This document shows, one piece after another, positions 1 to 9,126 of a stretch of DNA of 64,000 nt. The position numbers were made by a program, and so were the translations under genes. The stretch comes from an uncultured Erwinia sp. (GTDB lineage Bacteria > Pseudomonadota > Gammaproteobacteria > Enterobacterales > Enterobacteriaceae): contig CALYQW010000014.1 of the NCBI GenBank assembly GCA_945290265.1, positions 1 to 64,000 of the forward strand. Reading direction: 5' to 3'. Numbering within the stretch: position 1 is the stretch's first letter; the number at the start of each line of letters is the position of its first letter. The notes beneath the pieces are model-generated. The model saw only the letters and a program-made list of their open reading frames with translations, did no database searches and was not told where the DNA came from.

Positions 1-1
1 G

Positions 2-112
2 AATAACCTGACGCCGGAAGAGTACCGGCTGATGGCTGAAAAACCGGAAAACTCAAAAGTGTGTGGAACTGAAATGGGTCTATTTACAGTACTACCAACT
101 ATCGGAGCGTAG
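2..112 (+). pseudogene. C-terminal end of an IS3-family OrfB transposase, frame broken near the end
   Basis: Read from base 2, the frame gives NNLTPEEYR and then LMAEKPE, which is typical of the carboxyl end of IS3-family OrfB (DDE integrase) transposases. Related proteins end a few residues later with SVWN and a stop. Here those codons (58-69) and their TGA (70-72) are present but one frame off, as if one A were lost from the A-run at 55-58, so the frame runs on to TAG at 110-112. The rest of the gene lies left of the window, so I cannot say whether the element is intact. A sequencing error in the homopolymer would give the same picture. Family assignment rests on one short motif. Confidence 0.6.
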
Positions 113-505
113 CGACTTCATCAATTGTCCAGAATGACCACACCTTATCAGGATAACCGTGTACCGTTAGGAGCGAGGCTGAGACGCTGGTAGAGCCTGC
201 ATATCGTGTGCAGGTACGTTTCCACCATAAATCTGTTTAGGGGCTATAAAACGCCACACGTCGGGCTTAAATGCGTGTGATCAAACTGTGATGGGAGAGT
301 TTTGAGACGTAGGCTACGTCATTAGCTTCAAGTCGGGTATTGCTACGTGTTTGAGCCTGGAGCTACACGCCACTGTAAGTTAGAATCCCAAATAGCCACT
401 ACTAACCACAGAGGCATTATCGTGTATTGGAGGTCTATACAGTTTCAGGTGACAAGAATGTCAGATTTAGATCTTAATCTTATGTTTTAATTGAAAAAAT
501 CTCTA
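113..505. other. gene-free stretch on the 3' side of tRNA-Leu, with two inverted repeats
   Basis: No reading frame here resembles a known protein. Two inverted repeats stand out: a perfect 7+1+7 palindrome at 306-320 (arms GACGTAG and CTACGTC) and a six-base inverted repeat at 196-214 (CCTGCA and TGCAGG). They could be recombinase or regulator sites or chance. Lying between an IS remnant and the 3' end of leuX, this is probably the edge of an inserted element; I found no duplicate of the tRNA 3' end within it. Confidence 0.4.
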
Positions 506-590
506 TGGTGCCGAAGGCCGGACTCGAACCGGCACGTATTGCTACGGTTGATTTTGAATCAACTGCGTCTACCGGTTTCGCCACTTCGGC
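506..590 (-). tRNA. leuX: tRNA-Leu, anticodon CAA
   Basis: The minus strand folds as an 85-base class II tRNA. The acceptor stem is GCCGAAG (590-584) paired with CTTCGGC (516-510), followed by an encoded ACCA ending at 506. The anticodon stem GTTGA/TCAAC encloses the loop TTCAAAA, giving anticodon CAA for the UUG codon. The sequence is nearly that of E. coli leuX. Its 3' end faces the IS remnant, the usual orientation for islands integrated at leuX. Confidence 0.97.
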
Positions 591-861
591 ACTGAAGGGA
601 TTGCGGAAAACCGGTGAATTATACCCTTACCCCCTGGTTACGCAACTCAATTCCTTTCATACACTCGCTGAGTGTTGAAAATTTATCCTTTCCCAGTGTT
701 CTCCCAGCTGCCAGCATATAATCCGGGTGATTATCTCGCTGATGAATTATGCTTAATTCAGAATTACTGAAGGAACTCGGCTTTTTTTTGCCAGTCAGAT
801 AAATCGGCGTGCAGCAGGAACGTTGCACAGACTATGTTTAGTGTTAAAACAGGAACTAATA

Positions 862-1359
862 ATGAAATCCATGACTCGTTTTTCTGCTCTAACCATTGCG
901 CTGTCAGTTGCCGGTGCGCTGTTTAGTGGTGCCGCTTCTGCCGGCTGGCAGGATCAACTCAACTCAGCTGCAAATTCTCTTGGTCAGCAGCAATCCACAG
1001 GCTCAGCGAATACCCCTTCCCTGAGCACCCTGACCAGCCTGTTAAACGGTAACAGTCAGTCTCTCAGTTCAAACAGCATGACCAATGCGGCAGGCATTAT
1101 GCAGTACTGCACCAAAAATAATCTGGTGGATAATAAGGCCGGTGCGCTGAAAGACCAGCTGCTGAGCAAGCTGGGCCTGAATAATACGCAGACCTCACAG
1201 CAGACCACCGATTATCAGCAGGGGCTGGCAGGGCTGTTAAATACCGGTAAAGGTCAGAAGATCGATTTGAATACGCTGGGTAATACCGACCTGGGCAAGC
1301 AGGTGAAAACCAAAGCCTGTGATATCGTGCTGAAGCAGGCGAAGAAATTTATTGCCTGA
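862..1359 (+). CDS. DUF2501 family secreted protein, YjjA-like
   Basis: A 165-residue protein with a clear Sec signal peptide: a basic start (MKSMTR), a hydrophobic stretch, and a likely cleavage after ASA near residue 26. The mature part is rich in Gln, Ser, Asn and Thr and ends in a more ordered domain with two cysteines (in QYCTK and KACDI) that could form a disulfide in the periplasm. This is the DUF2501 (YjjA) pattern, whose function is unknown. I chose ATG 862 because AGGA at 851-854 precedes it by seven bases and the signal peptide begins there; an upstream in-frame start at 823 would add 13 non-signal residues. It stands alone between leuX and yjgR. Confidence 0.85.
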   Translation: MKSMTRFSALTIALSVAGALFSGAASAGWQDQLNSAANSLGQQQSTGSANTPSLSTLTSLLNGNSQSLSSNSMTNAAGIMQYCTKNNLVDNKAGALKDQLLSKLGLNNTQTSQQTTDYQQGLAGLLNTGKGQKIDLNTLGNTDLGKQVKTKACDIVLKQAKKFIA

Positions 1360-1508
1360 TGCTTATCTGACGACGACAGCGCCTGCAGTCGTCGTCCTTC
1401 ACTGTCTCCCGCACCGTTTTATGCCGCTGAGGTATTCGGCGCAGTATATACCCGCCTGCTATGATTACCCCACTGTTATTGACCGTTTAACCCGATGGAT
1501 ACCGGACT

Positions 1509-3005
1509 ATGAGTAAGCCACTGCTGATTGCCCAAACCCCTGAACGCCAGATACATTTACTGCCCGCGATGGCCAACCGCCACGGGCTGATTACCGGTGC
1601 TACCGGTACCGGTAAAACCGTTACCCTGCAAAAGCTGGCGGAAAGCCTGTCGGCCTGCGGGGTGCCGGTATTTATGGCCGATGTAAAAGGCGATTTAACC
1701 GGCGTTGCCGAAGCGGGCACCGGGTCAGATAAGCTGCGCGTCCGCCTGGAGAAGATCGGCGTTACCGACTGGCAGAGCCAGGCCAGTCCGGTAGTGCTGT
1801 GGGATATTTTCGGTGAGCGCGGTCATCCGGTGCGCGCTACGGTGTCCGATCTGGGTCCATTGCTGCTGGCCCGCCTGCTGGATCTGAATGAAATCCAGAG
1901 CGGGGTGCTGAATATTATTTTCCGCGTGGCCGACGTTCAGGGGCTGCTGCTGCTCGATTTTAAAGATCTGCGCGCCATTACCCAGTTTGTCGGTGAGAAT
2001 GCCAAATCGTTCCAGACCCAGTACGGCAATATCAACGCCGCGTCGGTAGGGGCTATCCAGCGTGGTCTGCTGTCGCTGGAGCAGCAGGGAGCCGAACACT
2101 TTTTCGGTGAGCCGATGCTGGATATTAAGGACTGGATGCGCACCGATGCCAGTGGCAAAGGGGTGATCAATATTCTGGCGGCTGAGAAGCTGTATCAGAT
2201 GCCGAAACTGTACGCCACCAGCCTGCTGTGGATGCTGTCGGAGCTGTATGAGCAGCTGCCGGAAGCCGGCGATCTGGATAAGCCAAAGCTGGTGTTTTTC
2301 TTTGATGAAGCGCACCTGCTGTTTAAAGATGCGCCGCAGGTGCTGCTGGACAAGATCGAGCAGGTGATCCGTCTGATCCGCTCCAAAGGGGTTGGGGTGT
2401 GGTTTGTGTCGCAAAACCCATCCGATGTGCCCGATATGGTGCTCAGCCAGCTGGGTAACCGGGTGCAGCACGCATTGCGCGCCTTTACCCCGCGCGATCA
2501 GAAAGCGGTCAAAGCGGCAGCGCAGACTATGCGCGCCAATCCGGCATTTAATACCGAAAGCGCCATTCAGGAGCTGGGCACCGGTGAAGCATTGCTGTCG
2601 TTTCTGGATGAAAAAGGCAGCCCGTCGGTGGTGGAACGCGCCTCAGTGATTGCGCCAGGCTCGCGAATGGGGCCGGTAACCGATGAGGAGCGCAACGGCC
2701 TGATTAACCATTCGCCGCTGTACGGCAAGTATGAAGAAGAGATTGACCGCGAGTCCGCTTACGAGAAATTGCAACAGGGCGTGCAGCAGAACAGCGAAGA
2801 TGCGCCACCGGCCAAAGGCGGTAAGGTGGCGATGGATAATGGCATCCTCGGTAAGCTGAAAGACGTGCTGTTTGGCAGTACCGGCCCGCGCGGCGGTAAG
2901 CGCGAGGGCATGGTGCAAAGCGTGGCGAAAAGTGCGGTGCGGCAGGTGGCTAACCAGCTGGTGCGCGGGCTGATGAGCAGCCTGCTGGGCGGACGGCGGA
3001 AATAA
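1509..3005 (+). CDS. yjgR: HerA/FtsK-like P-loop ATPase, DUF853 family
   Basis: A 498-residue cytoplasmic ATPase of the DUF853/YjgR family, close to the usual 500 residues. The Walker A motif GATGTGKT is at residues 30-37, and a Walker B motif ending FFFDEAH lies near residues 260-267, followed by an [14 protein letters not shown] segment typical of HerA-type nucleotide sensors. The family resembles HerA and VirB4 DNA translocases, but the substrate of YjgR is not known. The basic C-terminal tail (GPRGGKREG, ending GGRRK) may bind nucleic acid or membrane. The downstream DUF445 gene starts five bases after the stop, so the two are probably co-transcribed. Confidence 0.93.
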   Translation: MSKPLLIAQTPERQIHLLPAMANRHGLITGATGTGKTVTLQKLAESLSACGVPVFMADVKGDLTGVAEAGTGSDKLRVRLEKIGVTDWQSQASPVVLWDIFGERGHPVRATVSDLGPLLLARLLDLNEIQSGVLNIIFRVADVQGLLLLDFKDLRAITQFVGENAKSFQTQYGNINAASVGAIQRGLLSLEQQGAEHFFGEPMLDIKDWMRTDASGKGVINILAAEKLYQMPKLYATSLLWMLSELYEQLPEAGDLDKPKLVFFFDEAHLLFKDAPQVLLDKIEQVIRLIRSKGVGVWFVSQNPSDVPDMVLSQLGNRVQHALRAFTPRDQKAVKAAAQTMRANPAFNTESAIQELGTGEALLSFLDEKGSPSVVERASVIAPGSRMGPVTDEERNGLINHSPLYGKYEEEIDRESAYEKLQQGVQQNSEDAPPAKGGKVAMDNGILGKLKDVLFGSTGPRGGKREGMVQSVAKSAVRQVANQLVRGLMSSLLGGRRK

Positions 3006-3010
3006 GCGGC

Positions 3011-4294
3011 GTGGAGGCAATCAAACTGGCGGAACTGCGGCGGGCAAAGCGCCTGCCGCTGTGGTTACTGGCCGGCGCAGCGCTGCTGTTTATCGCCACG
3101 GTGCTCTGGCCGCTATATGCCCCGCCCAGTCTGTGGACCGGCGGGCTGAAAGCCATCTCCGAAGCGGCAATGGTGGGTGCGCTGGCTGACTGGTTTGCGG
3201 TCAGCGCGCTGTTTCGTCATGTGCCGATCCCGCTGGCGGGCCGTCATACCGCGATTATTGCCCGCAATAAGGATCGCATTGCCGATAACCTGGCGCGCTT
3301 TGTCGAAGATAAGTTCCTCGATCCCGATTCGCTGCTGGCGCTGATCCGCCGTCACGATCCGGCGCAGTCGGTAGCACGCTGGCTGAGCAATCAGGATAAT
3401 GCGGCGCGTCTCAGCGGCTATTTGCTGCAAATGATGCAGGGGATGCTCGATCTGGCTGACGATCGACATATTCAGCAGTTTATGCGGCGCGCCATTCATC
3501 AGGCGATTGATAAGGTCGATCTGACCCGCAGCGCCGCGCTGATCCTTGAAAGTCTGACCAAAGATAACCGCCATCAGGCGCTGCTGGACGATCTGCTGGC
3601 GCGGGTGATGAAGCTGATTAACCGACCGGCCACCCACCAGCTGATTGCCAGCCAGGTCGTGAGCTGGCTGAAGCGCGATCATCCGCTTAAAGAGAAAGTG
3701 CTGCCGGGTGACTGGCTGGGAGATAAAAGCGCGCAGCTGGCGGCCAACGCCGCACGCTCGATCCTGAATGATATCGAAAACGATCCCGATCATGCCCTGC
3801 GTCACGGCTTTAACCGCGCGGTGCAGCGACTGATTGATCGTCTGCATCATGAGCCGGAGATGGCGCAAAAAGCGGAAGAGATTAAAATCTGGCTGAAGCA
3901 GGATCCGGCGCTCAACGGCTGCATCGGCGAGCTGTGGGGCGATCTGCGTGACTGGCTGAAGCAGGATCTGCAACGCGAGGATTCACGGCTGCATGCGCAG
4001 GTCAGCGCCGCCGGACTGTGGCTGGGCAGCACACTGATGCAGGATCGGGCGCTGCGCGCCTCGCTCAATCAGCATCTGGAGCAGGCGGTGCAGAGCGCTT
4101 CGCCGGCATTCTCGGCGTTTCTCAGCCGTCATATCAGCGACACGGTTAAAAGCTGGGATGCACAGTCGATGTCGCAGCAGGTGGAACTGAATATCGGACG
4201 GGATTTGCAGCATATCCGGGTCAACGGCACCCTGGTAGGCGGCCTTATCGGCCTGATGCTCTACCTGCTGTCGCTACTGCCCCTACTGCTATAA
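3011..4294 (+). CDS. DUF445 membrane-anchored protein, YjiN-like
   Basis: A 427-residue protein with a membrane segment at about residues 18-36, a second hydrophobic segment within about 45-65 carrying the conserved ALADWFAVSALFRHVPIP motif, a long helical soluble region, and a C-terminal membrane segment ending LLYLLSLLPLLL. This is the DUF445 (YjiN/YheB) architecture; no activity is established for it. The start is GTG at 3011, five bases after the yjgR stop, with only a weak ribosome binding site, which suggests translational coupling. The gene runs convergently into lptG, with the structured repeat between them. Confidence 0.88.
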   Translation: MEAIKLAELRRAKRLPLWLLAGAALLFIATVLWPLYAPPSLWTGGLKAISEAAMVGALADWFAVSALFRHVPIPLAGRHTAIIARNKDRIADNLARFVEDKFLDPDSLLALIRRHDPAQSVARWLSNQDNAARLSGYLLQMMQGMLDLADDRHIQQFMRRAIHQAIDKVDLTRSAALILESLTKDNRHQALLDDLLARVMKLINRPATHQLIASQVVSWLKRDHPLKEKVLPGDWLGDKSAQLAANAARSILNDIENDPDHALRHGFNRAVQRLIDRLHHEPEMAQKAEEIKIWLKQDPALNGCIGELWGDLRDWLKQDLQREDSRLHAQVSAAGLWLGSTLMQDRALRASLNQHLEQAVQSASPAFSAFLSRHISDTVKSWDAQSMSQQVELNIGRDLQHIRVNGTLVGGLIGLMLYLLSLLPLLL

Positions 4295-4300
4295 CACCAA

Positions 4301-4625
4301 CCCTGCCCTTGATCTGACCTTTGACCTTGCCCTGTCCTTTGACCTTGACCTGGGTTTTGACTTTGACCTTCAGGCGGCATCAGGAACGAAGCCGAGGTTA
4401 CGCTGATTTCAAGGATAAGCCGCCCGGACGGCGGCGAAAGGCGTGTTGAGACAGGAAGTCGAATCACGCCGGCCGCCAGAAAGCGGGTGGCCGAGGGAAC
4501 CTGCGCAGCAGGTGAAGAGACGCCGCAAGCACGGGCTCAAGGAGCCTTCGCGACTGAAGGCCCCTTGTCGCCAGCCCACAAAGTGGGATGGTGAAACGTT
4601 TTTGACCTGGCCCTGACCCTTAAAA
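4301..4625. repeat. structured intergenic repeat, copy A
   Basis: About 325 bases between the convergent genes yjiN and lptG. The left arm holds degenerate tandem repeats of the type TTTGACCTTGACCTGG (4309-4370). A 226-base core (4373-4598) begins GGCGGCATCAGGAACG and ends GGTGAAACG, and is followed by TTGACCTGGCCCTG. The core forms hairpins at 4419-4435 (GCCGCC/GGCGGC), 4499-4513 (ACCTGC/GCAGGT), 4538-4567 (ten pairs with one A-C mismatch, eight-base loop CGCGACTG) and 4575-4587 (CCCAC/GTGGG). Copy B at 27102-27402 keeps the same hairpins with different bases. No protein is encoded: reading frames through the GACC repeats give only low-complexity Gly-Gln runs. I cannot name the family. Confidence 0.85.
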
Positions 4626-4644
4626 GCCCAAACGGCCAGCCCCG

Positions 4645-5721
4645 CTACCGCCGCTTCAATAACATAAACAAACTCACGGCAAAAAACGCTGCGCTCGGCA
4701 ATAACGCCCCCAAAAACGGCGGGATCTTGTACACCAGACTCAACGGACCGAAAATCTGATCCAACAGATAAAACAGGAAGCCAAAGCTAATCCCGGTGAC
4801 CACGCGGATCCCCATCGACACACTGCGCAGCGGACCAAAAATAAACGACAGCGCCATCAGCATCATCACCGCCACCGACAGCGGCTGGAAAATTTTGCTC
4901 CACATGCTCAGCTGATAACGCCCGGCAACCTGACCACTCTGCCGCAGATACTTACTGTAGTTATACAGCCCACTGATGGACAGCGCGGTTGGATCCAGCG
5001 CCACCACGCCCAGCTTATCGGGCGTCAGCGTGGTTTTCCATTCGCCGCTCAGCATCTGGTTGCCATTAATCTGTTTACCGTCCGTCAGGTCGGACTGATC
5101 AACCTGGCTCAGTTCCCAGAGATGGCGCTCCTGATTGTATTTTGCCGTAGCGGCATAGCGTATCGACTGCAGGCGGCGATCGTGATTAAAGTTGTAGATA
5201 CTGATGCCTGACAGCTGGCTGTCATCACGGATACGCTCAATAAAGATAAAGTTGTCGCCATCTTTGGCCCACAGCCCGCCCTGCGTTGACATCAGCGAGC
5301 CACCGACCAGCTTCTGAGCGCGGAAGTTACGCGCAATCTGCTCGCCCTGCGGGGCAACAAACTCACCAATCGCCATAGTCAGCAGCACCAGCGGGATGGC
5401 GGTTTTCATTACCGAAGACGCAATTTGCAGGCGGGTAAAGCCGGATGCCTGCATGACCACCAGCTCGCTGCGCTGTGCCAGCATCCCCAGCCCCAGCAAA
5501 GCACCCAACAGCGCCGCCATCGGGAAGAAGATTTCAATATCCTTGGGCACACTCAGCAGGGTGTAAATACCGGCACCCAGCGCGGTGTAATCCCCCTGCC
5601 CGGTTTTACGCAGCTGGTCGACAAACTTGATGATGCCGGAGAGCGACACCAGCATAAACAGCGTCGCCATAATGGTGTTAAAGATGGTTTTACCGATATA
5701 GCGGTCCAGTACGCCAAACAT
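4645..5721 (-). CDS. lptG: LPS export ABC transporter permease LptG
   Basis: A 358-residue inner-membrane protein of the LptF/LptG family. LptB2FG extracts lipopolysaccharide from the inner membrane and pushes it onto the LptC-LptA-LptD bridge to the cell surface. Three transmembrane helices at the N-terminus (starting at YIGKTIFNTIMATLF), a periplasmic beta-jellyroll of about 150 residues in the middle, and three helices at the C-terminus ending MLLKRR match the family layout. Its ATG (5721-5719) overlaps the lptF stop by one base (TGATG), so the two are translationally coupled. Expected to be essential. Confidence 0.97.
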   Translation of the reverse strand: MFGVLDRYIGKTIFNTIMATLFMLVSLSGIIKFVDQLRKTGQGDYTALGAGIYTLLSVPKDIEIFFPMAALLGALLGLGMLAQRSELVVMQASGFTRLQIASSVMKTAIPLVLLTMAIGEFVAPQGEQIARNFRAQKLVGGSLMSTQGGLWAKDGDNFIFIERIRDDSQLSGISIYNFNHDRRLQSIRYAATAKYNQERHLWELSQVDQSDLTDGKQINGNQMLSGEWKTTLTPDKLGVVALDPTALSISGLYNYSKYLRQSGQVAGRYQLSMWSKIFQPLSVAVMMLMALSFIFGPLRSVSMGIRVVTGISFGFLFYLLDQIFGPLSLVYKIPPFLGALLPSAAFFAVSLFMLLKRR

Positions 5722-6821
5722 CAGACTGAGCCTCCTTTAGTAAAGCGCGCGCGCAGACGGCGCATCGGCACGGTATCCCAGACGTTCAGCACCAGCGCCA
5801 GCGCCAGCCAGGCCAGGTTCACGCCCCACATCCACAGCGCCGGATCGAGACGCCCTTTACCGCCACTGGAGCGCAGCGAGCTTTGCAGCAGGAAGAAGAT
5901 CAGATACAGCAGCATGGCAGGCAGCATCGACAGCACCCTGCCCTGACGCGGATTCACCACGCTCAGCGGAATTACCATCAGCGCCATCACCAGCACTGAG
6001 AACACCAGCGTCAGCCGCCAGTGCAGTTCGCTGCGGAAATCCGGCTTATCGGAATGCCAAAGCGTCTTTAACGACATCTGTTCAGAGTCGTTAGGGTCAA
6101 GCACCGCCTGTTGATAGCCAACAATGGCCCGATAGTTTTTAAAGTCGGTAATGCGGAAATCGCGCAGCAGCGCAGTGCCTTCAAAGCGGGTACCGCTGTC
6201 CAGGGTTACCACCTGCGAACCATCCGGACGCAGGTTCATATGGCCTTTATCCGCCACTACCACTGACGGTCGGGCATTGCCTTTCGGCTGCAGCTGGGCA
6301 AGGAACACGTTACCGAAGCTGTTGCCCTTCACGTTCTCGATAAACAACACTGAACGGCCGTCAGAGGACTGCTGGAACTGGCCGCTGACCAGCGCTGCGG
6401 TACCGGGGTTAGCTTTGGCGTTTTGCGTTACTGCACTCTGATAACGCGATGACCAGGGGCCAAACACGCTGACGTTCAGCGCTGCTACCGCTGCAGTTAA
6501 CACCATTACGATCATCGCCGATTTCACCAGCACGTTTTTACCCATACCACAGGCGTGCATCACGGTGATTTCACTTTCGGTATATAACCGACCAAGGGTC
6601 ATCAGGATGGCTAAAAACAGACTGAGCGGCAGAATTAACTGCGCCATGTCCGGCACACCCAGCCCGAGTAAGGTAAGGACTAAATTTGTCGGGATTTCAC
6701 CGTCAACCGCAGCACCCAAAATCCTGACTAACTTCTGGCAAAAGAAGATCAGCAACAGGATAAACAGGATTGCCAGCTGACTTTTGAGTATTTCCCGAAC
6801 CAGATATCTAATGATGATCAC
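5721..6821 (-). CDS. lptF: LPS export ABC transporter permease LptF
   Basis: A 366-residue partner of LptG, the same length as in E. coli. The N-terminal membrane segment (MIIIRYLVREILKSQLAILF), the conserved loop TESEITVMHACGM near residue 85-95, the periplasmic jellyroll, and the C-terminal NPRQGRVLSMLPAMLLYL helix are all present. With LptG it forms the transmembrane channel of the LPS transporter; the ATPase LptB is encoded elsewhere. It is transcribed divergently from pepA across 268 bases, an arrangement conserved in enterobacteria, and is the first gene of the lptFG pair. Confidence 0.97.
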   Translation of the reverse strand: MIIIRYLVREILKSQLAILFILLLIFFCQKLVRILGAAVDGEIPTNLVLTLLGLGVPDMAQLILPLSLFLAILMTLGRLYTESEITVMHACGMGKNVLVKSAMIVMVLTAAVAALNVSVFGPWSSRYQSAVTQNAKANPGTAALVSGQFQQSSDGRSVLFIENVKGNSFGNVFLAQLQPKGNARPSVVVADKGHMNLRPDGSQVVTLDSGTRFEGTALLRDFRITDFKNYRAIVGYQQAVLDPNDSEQMSLKTLWHSDKPDFRSELHWRLTLVFSVLVMALMVIPLSVVNPRQGRVLSMLPAMLLYLIFFLLQSSLRSSGGKGRLDPALWMWGVNLAWLALALVLNVWDTVPMRRLRARFTKGGSV

Positions 6822-7089
6822 GCTGAATACGCCTGTGAAAACTTGTCTTTTTGCAGGAAAATCGCTAGTTTCATCGCTTACACGCCATTTTTTCTCATCA
6901 ATGGCCCACGTCTTAGCTGAAATTGTATGAACATAATCGCGTTATAGTGACGAAAATACAAAAAATTTCTTACCGTAACGCAATCTGACGTGAACGACTC
7001 AACAGCGCTTGTAAAACGGTACTGCCGTTTTATCAGCAAGCCATTCTAGCCGCAGCAGCGGCCGTTGTCTTTAAGATTCAGGAGAGTAC

Positions 7090-8598
7090 ATGGAGTTCAG
7101 TGTAAAAAGCGGTAGCCCGGAAAAACAGCGCAGTGCCTGCATCGTGGTGGGCGTGTTTGAACCGCGCCGACTGTCACCTATTGCTGAACAGCTGGATAAA
7201 ATCAGTGATGGTTACATCAGCGCGCTGCTGCGCCGGGGCGAATTGGAAGGAAAGGTGGGGCAGACTTTACTGCTGCACCATGTACCTAATATTCTGTCTG
7301 AGCGCATCCTGCTGATTGGCTGTGGCAAGGAGCGCGAGCTGGACGAACGTCAGTACAAGCAGGTGATTCAAAAAACCATTAATACCCTGAATGACACCGG
7401 CTCGATGGAAGCCGTCTGCTTCCTGACCGAACTGCACGTTAAAGGGCGTAACACCTACTGGAAAGTCCGCCAGGCCGTTGAAACCTCTAAAGAAGCGCTG
7501 TACAGCTTTGACCAGCTTAAAAGCAATAAGACTGAACCACGTCGCCCACTGCGTAAGATGGTATTTAATGTGCCAACCCGCCGCGAGCTGACCTGTGGGG
7601 AACGCGCTATTCAGCATGGTCTGGCGGTTTCCGCCGGGATCAAGGCAGCGAAAGACCTGGGCAATATGCCGCCGAATATCTGTAATGCCGCTTATCTGGC
7701 GTCACAGGCGCGCCAGCTGGCTGATGCCTGGAGCAATATCACCACCCGGGTGATTGGCGAGCAGCAGATGAAAGAGCTGGGGATGAACGCCTATCTGGCG
7801 GTTGGCCAGGGTTCGCAGAATGAATCGCTGATGTCGGTAATTGAGTACAAGGGCAATCCCGATCCGGACGTGCGTCCAATTGTGCTGGTGGGTAAAGGCG
7901 TGACCTTTGATACCGGCGGTATTTCACTGAAGCCAGGCGAAGCCATGGATGAAATGAAATACGATATGTGCGGCGCGGCATCGGTATATGGCGTAATGCG
8001 TATGGTAGCGGAACTGAATCTGCCGCTGAATGTGGTGGGCGTACTGGCCGGCTGTGAGAATATGCCGGGTGGCCGCGCATACCGTCCGGGGGATGTTCTG
8101 ACCACCATGTCCGGTCAGACGGTAGAAGTGCTGAATACCGATGCCGAAGGTCGTCTGGTACTGTGCGATGCCCTGACCTATGTCGAGCGCTTCGAGCCGG
8201 AGGTGGTGATTGACGTGGCTACTCTGACCGGTGCCTGCGTGATTGCGCTGGGGCATCATATCAGCGGCCTGCTGTCGAACCACAATCCGCTGGCTCATGA
8301 GCTGATTAGCGCCTCTGAGCAGGCCGGGGATCGCGCATGGCGGCTGCCGATGGCCGACGAGTATCACGATCAGCTGGACTCAAATTTTGCTGATATGGCC
8401 AATATTGGCGGACGTCCGGGCGGAGCGATCACTGCCGCCTGCTTCCTGGCGCGCTTTACCCGCAAATATAACTGGGCGCATCTGGACGTGGCCGGCACCG
8501 CGTGGCGTTCAGGTAAAGCCAAAGGGGCCACCGGTCGCCCGGTGGCCCTGCTGTCGCAGTTCCTGTTAAACCGTGCCGGTCTTAACGGCGACGAGTAA
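7090..8598 (+). CDS. pepA: leucyl aminopeptidase PepA
   Basis: A 502-residue M17-family zinc/manganese aminopeptidase that removes N-terminal residues from peptides in the cytoplasm as a hexamer. In enterobacteria the same protein binds DNA, as an accessory factor for XerCD recombination at plasmid cer sites and as a repressor of carAB. The metal-site motifs [11 protein letters not shown] (near residues 268-278) and [10 protein letters not shown] (near 350-359), holding the Lys, Asp, Glu and Arg of the active centre, are intact. ATG 7090 is preceded by AGGAGA at a good distance. The gene heads the pepA-holC-valS series. Confidence 0.97.
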   Translation: MEFSVKSGSPEKQRSACIVVGVFEPRRLSPIAEQLDKISDGYISALLRRGELEGKVGQTLLLHHVPNILSERILLIGCGKERELDERQYKQVIQKTINTLNDTGSMEAVCFLTELHVKGRNTYWKVRQAVETSKEALYSFDQLKSNKTEPRRPLRKMVFNVPTRRELTCGERAIQHGLAVSAGIKAAKDLGNMPPNICNAAYLASQARQLADAWSNITTRVIGEQQMKELGMNAYLAVGQGSQNESLMSVIEYKGNPDPDVRPIVLVGKGVTFDTGGISLKPGEAMDEMKYDMCGAASVYGVMRMVAELNLPLNVVGVLAGCENMPGGRAYRPGDVLTTMSGQTVEVLNTDAEGRLVLCDALTYVERFEPEVVIDVATLTGACVIALGHHISGLLSNHNPLAHELISASEQAGDRAWRLPMADEYHDQLDSNFADMANIGGRPGGAITAACFLARFTRKYNWAHLDVAGTAWRSGKAKGATGRPVALLSQFLLNRAGLNGDE

Positions 8599-8668
8599 TT
8601 AACCGGCGTCAGCCCGCGCGGCAATCGGTGTTGCTGCGCGGGTTATCCGCTTTAAATCAGGCCAGTCA

Positions 8669-9121
8669 ATGAAAAACGCAACCTTCTATCTGCTGGAAAC
8701 CGACGCGCCGGTTGACGGGCTCAGTGCGCTGGAAGCACTGGTTTGCGATCTGGCAGCAACGCAGTGGCGGGCAGGTAAACGGGTGCTGGTGGCCTGTGAA
8801 GATGAAGCCCAGGCACAGCGGCTGGATGAAGCCTTATGGCAGCGCCCGGCCAGCAGTTTTGTGCCGCATAATCTGGCGGGTGAAGGCCCTGGATACGGTG
8901 CTCCGGTAGAGCTGGCCTGGCCGCAGCGACGCGGTAATGCGCCGCGCGATGTGCTGATCAGCCTGTTGCCGCAGTTCGCAGATTTTGCCACCGCTTTCTA
9001 TGAAGTGATAGACTTCGTACCTTATGAAGCATCTTTGAAACAGCTGGCGCGCGACCGCTATAAAGCGTATCGCAGCGTTGGATTCCACTTGAATACGGCA
9101 CCGCCGCCGCCAACGATATAG
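8669..9121 (+). CDS. holC: DNA polymerase III chi subunit
   Basis: A 150-residue protein matching HolC (chi), which links the clamp loader through psi (HolD) to the C-terminal tail of SSB during lagging-strand synthesis. The N-terminus [10 protein letters not shown] and the internal [27 protein letters not shown] are recognisable family segments. It is slightly longer than the E. coli protein, with a proline-rich end (APPPPTI). It stops five bases before valS, so the two are coupled; this holC-valS pairing is conserved in enterobacteria. Confidence 0.95.
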   Translation: MKNATFYLLETDAPVDGLSALEALVCDLAATQWRAGKRVLVACEDEAQAQRLDEALWQRPASSFVPHNLAGEGPGYGAPVELAWPQRRGNAPRDVLISLLPQFADFATAFYEVIDFVPYEASLKQLARDRYKAYRSVGFHLNTAPPPPTI

Positions 9122-9126
9122 CAGAA

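Noticed and set aside
619..828. 69-codon minus-strand frame upstream of the yjjA-like gene
   Set aside because: No ribosome binding site or family resemblance; it occupies the probable promoter region.
4261..4467. Short minus-strand frame with Gly-Gln repeats across the structured repeat
   Set aside because: The residues simply translate the GACC arrays of the element; the equivalent frame in copy B is different, so no protein is conserved.
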